Part shown: positions 19,076-29,400 of the stretch, piece by piece
Layout of the letters: each line of letters opens with the position of its first letter
Numbering within the stretch: the stretch's first letter is position 1
NCBI RefSeq assembly: GCF_003952465.1
Contig: NZ_CP034448.1
Coordinates: forward strand, 2,643,001 to 2,707,000
DNA length: 64,000 nt
From: Mesorhizobium sp. M1B.F.Ca.ET.045.04.1.1
GTDB taxonomy: Bacteria; Pseudomonadota; Alphaproteobacteria; Rhizobiales; Rhizobiaceae
Reading direction: 5' to 3'
The notes under the pieces: model-generated
Database searches by the model: none
Seen by the model: only the letters and a program-made list of their open reading frames with translations
Told to the model about the DNA's origin: nothing
Program-made: the position numbers and the translations under genes

Positions 19076-19669
19076 ATGCCAGCCAAGAAGATACTGATGC
19101 TGACCGGTGAATTCACCGAGGAATATGAAATCTACGTCTATCAGCAGGCGATGGAGGCGGTCGGCCACACGGTCCATGTCGTTTGTCCCGACAAGAAGGC
19201 AGGCGACCTGATCAAGACCTCGCTGCACGACTTCGAGGGCGACCAGACCTATACCGAGAAGCTCGGTCACTACGCGCTGATCAACAAGACGTTCGCGGAT
19301 GCGGAGAAGCAGCTCGATCAGTACGACGCGGTCTATTGCGCCGGCGGCCGCGGACCGGAATACATCCGCACCGACAAGCGCGTTCAGGCGATGGTGCGCC
19401 ATTTCCATGAAGCCAGGAAGCCGATCTTCACGATCTGCCACGGCGTGCAGATCCTGATCGCGGTCGACGGCGTGGTGCGCGGCAAGAAGGTCGGGGCGCT
19501 GGCGGCCTGCGAGCCGGAAGTGACGCTTGCGGGCGGCACCTATATCGACCTGTCGCCAACCGAGGCATATGTCGACGGCACAATGGTCTCGGCCAAAGGC
19601 TGGACCGCTCTGGCAGCCTTCATCCGGGAATGCCTGAAGGTGCTCGGCACGGAAATCCGGCACGGCTAG
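19076..19669 (+). CDS. DJ-1/PfpI-family protein
   Basis: A 197-residue single-domain protein of the DJ-1/PfpI superfamily, start ATG at 19076 with AAAAGGA upstream. The reactive cysteine lies in FTICHGVQIL, and an acid in the nearby MLTGEFTEEYE loop is the usual partner. Members act as glyoxalase III, deglycase-like or amidotransferase-like enzymes, so a role in handling reactive carbonyl compounds produced by the dehydratase pathway is plausible. It shares the transcript of the GntR gene (44-bp gap) and is followed by a strong hairpin. The exact reaction is not evident from sequence. Confidence 0.85.
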   Translation: MPAKKILMLTGEFTEEYEIYVYQQAMEAVGHTVHVVCPDKKAGDLIKTSLHDFEGDQTYTEKLGHYALINKTFADAEKQLDQYDAVYCAGGRGPEYIRTDKRVQAMVRHFHEARKPIFTICHGVQILIAVDGVVRGKKVGALAACEPEVTLAGGTYIDLSPTEAYVDGTMVSAKGWTALAAFIRECLKVLGTEIRHG

Positions 19670-19696
19670 ACCGTGATTTCCATGGCTTGCGTTGAT

Positions 19697-19722
19697 GGCG
19701 GTAGCGGAGGCCCGCTACCGCC
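19697..19722 (+). terminator. GC-rich hairpin after the DJ-1 gene
   Basis: GGCGGTAGCGG and CCGCTACCGCC form a perfect 11-bp stem with a 4-base loop, 28 bases after the stop codon. There is no T-run after it, so it may be a rho-assisted or partial terminator. Its left arm contains 11 bases identical to the 3' end of the tRNA-Met gene. Confidence 0.6.
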
Positions 19723-19806
19723 GATTCCCCCGACGGGAAGAGCCTGTGTTTGGTCTGGAGTTTGAGCGAACCCGATCAGCTTGATCTCTAACAGGCATGC
19801 TCTCGC

Positions 19807-19960
19807 GCCGCGCGGAACAGCGTGGAGATGCTGTTCGCTCACCTCAAGCGCACGGTGTGGGCTGTATCGCTTACGACTACAAGCAATGATACCCGAGACC
19901 AGTTCCATCTGGCAGCAGTCGCCGCCCAAGACCTCTGGAAACTCGCAAGGGTGATCCACG
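19807..19960 (+). pseudogene. Decayed transposase C-terminus
   Basis: The frame at 19807 encodes ARNSVEMLFAHLKRT. After a short unrelated run it continues TRDQFHLAAVAAQDLWKLARVI. This corresponds to the final segment of IS1182/IS5-type DDE transposases (typically VEMLFAHLKRIL...ARDEFLLAATAQNLRKLAK). Several substitutions and the lost middle show it is inactive. No intact inverted repeats could be recognised around it. It marks the left flank of the autotransporter segment as formerly mobile DNA. Confidence 0.65.
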
Positions 19961-20164
19961 TGCAGTTCGCCGCTGATCGCCGAGGCACTTCATCCATTCC
20001 TTCACCAAGACCCTCGGGTTGCCCCGCATCGCCGCCTGGTTGACCTCAGGCTCGATTTCGCCGAGCGGCTGCCATAGCAGCGGTCGCTTATCTCCGCGGA
20101 TTTTCCAGCCAGAGCCATTTGACTGTAGCCATGAAGAAGCACAGGCGCATCGCACCCACGCAAC

Positions 20165-20403
20165 TGCGCGCCTCAAGGTGAATCCTCTACCGCAATGCTT
20201 AAATCTATATTATCCTTGCTGAACAATGATGTGTCGCATTGGAGTAACCCGACGCTTCAGATGTTGCTGCAAAATGGTAGGAAATCGGATTTTTTACAAA
20301 ACTCCGCACTTTTTTGAAATACGCGACTACCTTTATATGCCTTTGTCCAGTTGGCGGTCTCGATTCTTGAAGGTTATTTTAGAATTTACTAAAAGGGGCA
20401 TGC
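20165..20403 (+). promoter_or_regulatory. AT-rich upstream region of the autotransporter gene
   Basis: About 240 bases before the autotransporter gene are far richer in A and T than anything near them, with runs such as ATTTTTTACAAAA, CTTTATATG and TATTTTAGAATTTAC. No coding frame is convincing. This probably contains the promoter and 5' leader. The sharp change of composition at 20404 supports translation starting near there. Confidence 0.5.
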
Positions 20404-23400
20404 ATGGTTGGGTTGACCTGCGACAGGACGATCCACGACAACGTTGAAGCCGGCAATGGCACCGGCGACCCGAGATTGAATGCCGACAGCCGGCATCGCG
20501 AACGCGCGTCATCCCAGGCGCGTCCGGAATGCCGACTGGAAGGGCAGAGGCGCGGGCGTCTTTTCTCGCGCTTTCAGCGCGGCGGCCGTATGACCAAATG
20601 GAAGGGCGAGGCCGCCAGTTATGCGCCGAAGATGGTGCAGGTTGCTCTACGCGCGGCTAGCGTGGCGCGGCTTCTTCCGTTGGCGCTTCTGACGGGACTG
20701 GCCGCCAGTCCGGCAAGCGGCGCGGACAAGTACTGGGACATCAACGGCAACACCACGGGGCTCGGCGGCAGCGGCACCTGGAACCTCACCAATCCGTTCT
20801 GGAACTCGAGTTCTACCGGCACCGGAGGCACGGTGACGGTGTGGGACAACGCGGCGCTCGACAATGCCATCTTTGGTAGCACGGCGGGCACTGTCACGCT
20901 CGGCGTGCCGATCACCGTGCACAACATCACCTTCAACAGCGCCTACACGATCACCGGCAGCACGCTGACTCTGGCCGGGGCGACTCCGACGATCACCGAG
21001 AACGCCGGCGGGGTGAACTATTCCATCAATTCGGTCCTCGCCGGAACTAACGGCGTGACCTTCACCGGCAATACGTTTGGCGGCGGCGGCATCATCCTTG
21101 GCGCCACCAATACGATCACCGGCGGGATCAATATCAATGGTCTGTCGGTGGCCGTCTCGGCCGCCAATGGCCTCAACGGCGCGAACAATGTCGTCACCGT
21201 CAACAACGGTGGCGTTCTCGTTGTCAACAGCAACTCGTTCGGTGGCGATACCGCGGCCTCGCGCCTCGTCCTCAATAGCGGAGCCCGGTTCAACATCAGC
21301 GGCACGGTGGCCCACGACGTTACCCTGACCGGCGGCACGCCGCGAATCGAGACGAGCGCCGCCGGCACATGGAATGGCGTTCCCGTGCTTACCACCAACA
21401 GTCAGCTGCGGCTCGCCGGCGGCACGCTGAACGTTACCGGCAACCTGTCCGACACCGGCGCGAACGTGCTGTCGCTGCAGACCGAAGGCGGCGCCGTGCA
21501 TTTCTCGGGGAATCTCGGCTTCTCCGGCGACTTCACCCTGGCCGGCGGGCAGGCCTGGTTCGACGGCGGCGCTCACACCTACACCGGCGACACCATCATC
21601 ACCGGCGGCAGTCTGCTGCTGAATTCGGCCGGCACGCTTTCGCCCAACACCAATATCCGCTTCGCGGGCCATCCCACCGCGAACACGGCGGTGGTCTGGG
21701 GCACCAACGTCGTGCCCAGCATCACGCTTCCTGTCGGCACCGGCGACGGCCAGATCAGCTGGGCCGGCAGCGGCAACGGCAGCGGCGGCTTCTACGCGCT
21801 TAACAACCAGTCGGACGTGACGGTCAACCTGGGCGGCGCTTCCGCGCCGCTGACCTGGGGCGTCGGCGGATTCGTGCAGACCGGCCAAAGCCTGATCCTG
21901 GGCACGAACGCCACCGGCGCCACCGCGCGCCAGGTCGACTTCCAGAATCCGATCGACTTCAACGGCGCGGTGCGCACGGTGCGGGTGGACAATGGCAGCA
22001 TCACCGACCACGCCCTGCTGAGCGGCCAGCTTACAGGCACCGGCGGGCTGCAGATCGTCGGCAGCGGCGCGCTGGAGCTGACCAACACGAGCAACAGCTA
22101 TTCCGGGGCGACGGTGGTCGGGGACGCGGTTAACCAGAATCAGGGCGCCCTGATCCTGAACGCCGCCGGCACACTGCCAGCCAGTTCCAACCTGCAGCTC
22201 AACGGCAATTCCGCCTTCTGGAGCTACAGCGGGACGACATATCTGACCGCCGCCAGCGGCCCCTTCACGCAAGCGGTGGGCACGGGTGGCGGTGAGGTGC
22301 AATGGACCGCCTCCGGCGGTTTCGGCGCGATCGGCGGACCGCGCACGGTCAACCTGTTCAGTGACGCCCGCACGCTTACCTGGGGCAGTGGGGGCTTCGT
22401 GCCGACCGGACAGGTGCTGCGCTTCGGCGGCAACTTCGCCAATTCCACCGTCAACTTCCAGAACGGCCTCGACCTTGGGGCGAGCGATCGTGTGATCTCC
22501 GTCTCTGAAGGTCAGGGCGCCGGTTACAGCAATACTTCCGAACTGGAGGTCAACCTCAACGGGGTGATCCAGGGGACCGGCGGGCTGGTCCTGGTCGGCA
22601 ATGGCGACGCGGCGCTGAACGCGCTCAACACCTACAGCGGAACCACCTGGATCGGCGGCAACACTGTCGGCGGTACAGGCGACAGCATGTGGGTATGGGC
22701 CAACACCCTCGCCGACGCCGGCACTGCCAGCTCGCTCGGCGCGGGCTCGACCGTGGTTCTGAACTCGCATGTGGGCGGCCTGATCTACACTGGCGGCGCC
22801 ACCAGCACCAATCGCACGCTGGCGCTGAACCGAACGGCCGGTGCGGTCCACCACCTCTTCAACTACGGCAGCGGAGCGCTGACCTGGACCGGCAACATCA
22901 CCACCACCGGGTCGGGCCAGAACGACCTGCGGCTGGGGGGCACCTACGCCACCACCACCGACGCCAATGGCGTCGCCGTCGCTCCCAACGTGGTTTCCGG
23001 GGTGATTTCGGACGGCAGCGGCGTGACCCGCGTCAGAGGATGGAATAGCGGCTCTTACGTGACCGGCGAGGTCTGGCGCCTGACCGGGGCCAACACCTTC
23101 ACCGGGGAGCTGAGCCCGGACGGCGGCGTCTTCGAGGCGACGACGATCCGCAACGCCGGGACGGCTTCAGCGGTCGGCGCAGGGAACCTGATCGCGGACT
23201 TCCGCGGCTTAGACGGCACGTTGCGCTACATTGGCAGCGGCGACACCAGCAACCGGCTGTTCTACGCCTGGGGCAATTCCCACCTTGAATCCTCCGGCAC
23301 CGGTCCGCTCGTGCTCACCAATACCGGCTTTGTAGTCACCCAGAACGGCGGATTCACTCATTGGCTGGGCGGCACCAACACCGGCGACAACATCCTGTCG

Positions 23401-26400
23401 GCGACGCTGGTCGACAGTCCTACGCCGGTGGAGTTCACCACGAGCTGGTTCCGGCTGGGCAAGGAAGGGCCGGGCCTGTGGGCACTGGCGACCAACAACA
23501 ACGCCCAGGCCAACGCCTACTCGCACAACACGATCATCAACGGCGGCGCGCTGCGGCTGGACAACGCCGGAGCAATCACTGGCGGGCTGGGCGTCACCTC
23601 ATCCCATGGCGCGACCGGCTCGAGTCAGCGCAGCAGCATGGTCCTCTTCCAGGGCGCGGCCGACAATACGGCCGGCGTGCTCGGCCTCACCGCCGCCAGC
23701 GGCGGCTTCTTCCGCGGTACAACAACCGTGGGCCAGGCTTGGCAGAACAACAACGGCACCACTGTGGGTGTCGATCCGGACGGCGTCGGCCCGCTGCCAC
23801 CCAATGGCATCGAGGTGCTGGACGACGACAACTACGTGCAAGGTGTGCGCTGGACTGGTTCGGGCGGCTTCGCCGCGTGGGACGGCACGCAGGTGGTCAA
23901 CCTGTTCGCCGACAGCCGTGAGCTGAACTGGGGCAGCGGCGGCTTCGTGCCGACTGCTCAGAACCTGGTGTTCGGCTACCAGACCGCCGACGGCACGGTC
24001 GACTTCCGCAATGGCATCAATCTCGGCAGTGCCAACCGCACGGTCGAGGTGCGCGACGGCCTTGCCGATGCCGATGCCGTCATGAGCGGCGTGCTGCGCA
24101 GCATCAACGTGCTGGGCGGCCTGACCAAGACTGGCGCGGGCACGCTGATACTCGCCGGCAACAACAGCTACACGGGGGCAACCACCGTTCAGGCAGGCGG
24201 CCTCATCGTCAACGGCAACCAGTCCGCTGCCACCGGCCTGACCACCGTCGCAGCCGGTGCCCTTCTCGGCGGCAGCGGCACGATCGGCGGCAGCGTCTTG
24301 GCAAACGGGGCCACGATCAATCCCGGCAATATCGGCAGTGCACCGGGAACCCTCGCCATCAACGGCGGCCTCACGTTGAACGGGGCATCCACGCTCAACT
24401 ACAATTTCGGCCAGGCGAATGTTGTAGGAGGCGCGCTCAACGACCTCATCAGCGTAGGCGGCAATTTAACGCTCGACGGCACGCTGAACGTCACGACGAC
24501 CGGCGGCGGCAGCTTCGGTCCGGGAATCTACCGCGTCGTCAACTATAGCGGCGCGCTGACCAACAATGGGTTGACAATCGGCACCATCCCGTCCCCCGAC
24601 TACTATCTCCAGACCTCGGTCGCCAACCAGGTGAACCTGGTGAATCTCGCCGGCCTCAACCTGAGCTTCTGGGACGGCCCGACGCTTCCCAGAAACAACG
24701 GCGTCATCAACGGCGGCAGCGGCACCTGGATCCTGAACAACAACGAGAACTGGACGACGGCCGACGGCACGATCAACGCGCCCTACCAGAACGGCTCCTT
24801 CGCTGTGTTCACGGGCGGCGCGGGAACGGTGACCGTAGACAACAGCCAGGGCCAGATAACCACGCAAGGCATGAACTTCGCCACCAACGGCTATGTGATC
24901 ACGGGCGGCGACCTCACGCTGGTTCCCGACATCATCAGCGGCACCTCCACTACGATCCGCGTCGGCGACGGAACGGCGGCCGGCACAGCCTATGTCGCGA
25001 CCATCAACTCCAATCTGGCCGGCAGCACCCAGCTCGTGAAGACCGATCTCGGCACGCTCGTGCTCACCGGAACCAACGCATATACCGGCGGCACGGCGAT
25101 CAATGGCGGCACGCTGCAGGTCTCGGCCGACACCAATCTCGGCGCCGCCGCCGGCGCGCTCACCTTCGACGGCGGCACGCTGTCGAACACTGCTTCCTTT
25201 ACCTCGGGACGCGGCGTGACGCTGCTTGCGGGTGGCGGCACCTTCCGGACCGATGCCGACCTGACGCTGACCAACGTGATCGGCGGAGCAGGCGCGCTCA
25301 CCAAGACAGGCGCCGCCACGCTGACGCTGACGGGCACGAATACTTATGCGGGCGGCACCTTCATCGATGGCGGTGTGCTATCCGTCTCGGCCGATGCCAA
25401 TGTCGGCAACGCAGCAGGGCAGCTCACCCTCAATGGCGGCACGCTGCAGAATACGGCGGCCTTCGCCTCGACACGCAACGCGACGCTCAATGCGGCCGGC
25501 GGCACGTTCGAGACCGACGCCAATCTGATCTGGTCGGGGACCATTGACGGAGCGGGTGGGCTCGCCAAGACCGGCGCCGGCATTCTGACCCTCACCGGAA
25601 CCAACACTTACACCGGTGGAACGACAATTTCGGGCGGCGCCGTGATGCTAGGCACCGGCGGCACGACCGGGTCAGTCGTCGGGAACGTCGTCGACAACGG
25701 CATCCTGATCTTCAACCGCTCCGACCAGGTGACCTTCAACGGCACCATCACCGGTTCGGGACAAGTGGTTCAGGCCGGGGCGGGCACAACGGTCCTTACC
25801 GCCAACAACAGCTATGCCGGCCCGACGACGCTTACCGGCGGTGGCCTCTACATCAACGGCGACCAATCGGGCGCGAGCGGCGATGTCTTCGCCAACAACA
25901 ACACCACGCTCGGCGGCAAAGGCATCATCGGCGGCAATGTCGTCCTCAACGATACAGCAGCCTTGTCACCCGGCGATCTCGGCGCCGCGCCCGGCACGCT
26001 GACGATCCGTGGCGATTTGTCGATCCTGGGCAATGACTCTCAGCTCAACTACAGTTTCGGCCAGGCAAATATTGTCGGTGGGCCCTTCAACGACCTGACC
26101 CAGGTCCAGGGCGATCTCGTGCTGGACGGCACGCTCAATGTGACGGTCTCTCCTGGGGCGTCGTTCAGCCCGGGCCTCTATCGGATAATCGGCTACGGCG
26201 ACAACCTGACCAACAACGGCCTGGATGTCGGGACGATCCCATCTGCGGGCTTCTTCGTCCAGACGTCAGTCGCCAACCAGGTCAACCTGGTCAACACGGC
26301 AGGTCTCCCTGTGAGCTTTTGGGACGGTGCGGCCGGCCCGAAGTTCAACAGCGCGGTGAACGGCGGCGACGGGATTTGGCAGAATTCTGCTGGCAACGAC

Positions 26401-29400
26401 AACTGGACCGACAGCACCGGCGTCGTCAACGCTCCCTACACCAATGGCGCATTTGCCATCTTCGCCGGCACGCCGGGTACGGTGACGGTGGATAACAGCC
26501 TCGGTCAGGTCACCGCCTCAGGCATGCAGTTCGCGACCGACGGCTACCTGATCGAGGGAGGTGCCATCAACCTGGTTGGCCCGCAGTCGATCGTCCGCGT
26601 CGGTGACGGAACGGCGCCGGGTGCAGGCTATGTGACGACCATCGAATCCGCTCTGGCTGGCAACACCCAACTCGCCAAGACCGACCTCGGCACGCTCGTG
26701 CTCACCGGCACCAACACCTACACCGGCGGCACCGCGGTCAACGGCGGCACCCTGCAGGTCTCTGCCGATACCAATCTCGGCAATGTGACCGGCGGCCTGT
26801 CGTTCGACGGCGGCACGTTGCGGAACACAGCCGCCTTTAGCTCGGCGCGCGGCGTGACACTCAACGCCGGCGGCGGCACGTTTGAAACCGATGCCGATTT
26901 TACCTTCTCAGGGACAATCGGCGGAGCTGGTGCGCTCACCAAGGCCGGCACCGATGCGCTGGTTCTCACCGGAACCAACAGCTACGCCGGCGCGACCACC
27001 GTGGCGGCCGGCACCCTGATCGTGAACGGCAATCAGAGCGGAGCCACGGGACTCACCACTGTCGGCGCCGGTGGGACACTCGGCGGCACGGGCACGGTCG
27101 GCGGCGCCGTCACCGTCGCGAGCGGCGGCACGCTTTCGCCGGGAGACCTCGGAGGCGGCGTCGGCACGCTGACCATTCGCGGCGATCTATCGTTGAACAG
27201 CGGCTCGATATTGAACTACAGCTTCGGGCAGGCGGATGCGGCTGGCGGTGCCCTCAACGACCTGACGACAGTCGGCGGCAATCTCGTTCTCGACGGCACG
27301 CTCAACGTCCGCGTGAGTGCGGGCGGCACCTTCGGGCCAGGCGTCTATCGCGTGTTCAGTTATGACGGCACGCTGACAAACAATGGCCTGTCGATTGGGG
27401 CGATCCCGTTGCCGGGCGCCTTCGTCCAGACTTCAATCGCTCACCAGGTGAATCTGGTTAGCACGGCAGGGCTGACGGTGAACTATTGGGACGGGGGTGC
27501 GGGTCCGAAGAACAACAGCATGATCGACGGCGGCGACGGCATCTGGCAGAGCTCGACCGGCAATGACAACTGGACCGACGGCACAGGCACCGTCAACGCG
27601 CCATACGCGGACAATGTATTCGCGATCTTCGCAGGCGGATCTGGCACTGTGACTGTGGACAACAGCCTCGGCCAGGTTGCGGCCCCAGGTATGCAGTTCG
27701 CCACCGACGGCTACGTCATTCAGGGCGGCGCCATCGGCCTGGTCGGCCCGCAGTCGACGATCCGTGTTGGCGACGGCACCAATGCCGGCGCGGGGATGAC
27801 GGCAACGATCGCTTCCGCTCTCTCGGGCGGCGCGCAGCTGGTGAAGTCGGACCTCGGCACGCTGGTCCTGAGCGGTCTCAACAGCTACACGGGCGGCACG
27901 GCGGTCAATGGCGGCACGTTGCAGGTCTCGCAAGACGCCAATCTGGGCGATGCCGCCGGCGCGCTCAGCTTCGACGGCGGCACGCTCAGCACGACAGACA
28001 GTTTCGCGACATCTCGCGCGGTCAACGTGATGAGCTCGGGCACGATCTCGGCCGCCGCCCACACGACCTTGACCCTGAATGGGGTGCTCTCCGGCGCCGG
28101 CGCTTTGACCAAGAGCGGATCCGGCACGCTGGCGCTGACGGGCGACTCTTCCGGGTTCACTGGCACGACCGCGGTCGGCGGCGGCACGATCAATGTGTCG
28201 GGGAGCCTGTGCGGCGACGTCAATGTGCTTTCCGGCGGGCGCCTTGAAGGCACCGGCACCGTCTGCGACACCACCAACGCCGCGGGCGGCACGATCGCCG
28301 CCGGCAATCCGGGTGTGCCTGGCACGCTCACCATCGCCGGCAATTACACCGGCAGTGGCGGCACGCTGGAGATCGAGACCGTGTTCGGCGGCGATGCTTC
28401 CGCCACCGACCGGCTGGTCGTCACCGGCAACACCGCCGGCACCACCAGGCTCAAGGTCGCCAATCTCGGCGGCGGCGGCGCGCAGACGGTGGAAGGCATC
28501 AAGATCATCGATGTCGGCGGCGCCTCGGCCGGCACCTTCTCGCTCGCCGGCGACTATGTCTTTGAGGGCGACCAGGCCGTGGTCGGCGGCGCGTATGCCT
28601 ATCGGCTCTACAAGAACGGCGTCAGCACGCCCGATGACGGCGACTGGTATCTTCGCTCGGCGCTGATCAATAATTCGCCGCAGCCGCTCTATTCGCCGGC
28701 CGTGCCGATCTACGAAGCCTATCCCGGCGTGCTGCAGAGCCTGAACGAACTGGGCACCCTGCAGCAGCGCGTCGGCAATCGCTCCTGGACCGGCGCAAGC
28801 CAGGGCGCCGACGAGATCGGCAGCGTGCCGACGCAGAGCGCGATCTGGGCCCGCATCGAGGCGGCGCAGACGCGGCAGAGCCCTGACAGCGCGACAACCG
28901 TCTCGGCTTACGACGTGACCACCTGGAAGCTGCAGTCGGGCTTCGATGGCCTTCTCTACGAGGACGCCACCGGCACCCTGCTCGGCGGCCTCACCTTCCA
29001 CTACGGGACGGCCTCTTCCGACATCTCCTCGATCTACGGTGTCGGCTCCATCCGCGCCACCGGCTATGGCTTCGGCGGCACGCTGACCTGGTATGGCGAC
29101 AATGGCTTCTACACCGACGCCCAGGCCGAGGTGACGTGGTACGACAGCGACCTGAAGTCCGCAACGCTCGGCAGCGACCTCGCCAAGGGCAACAACGGCT
29201 TCGGCTACGCGCTGAGCATCGAGGCCGGCCAGAAGCTCGCGCTGCAGGGCAAGTGGACGCTGACGCCGCAAGCCCAGCTCTCCTATTCCTCGGTGCGCTT
29301 CAACAGCTTCACCGATCCGTTCGACGCGGCGGTGTCTCTGAGCGGCAGCGATGTGCTGGTCGGCCGCGCCGGCCTGTCGCTGGACTATGAGGATGCCTGG

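Noticed and set aside
20647..22854. 735-codon minus-strand frame within the autotransporter
   Set aside because: It is a shadow of the repetitive glycine/threonine codons of the autotransporter.
25980..27185. Two RGD tripeptides in the autotransporter (LTIRGDLS)
   Set aside because: They lie in a repeated beta-helix segment, so they arise from module duplication; an integrin-type role in a soil rhizobium is not supported.
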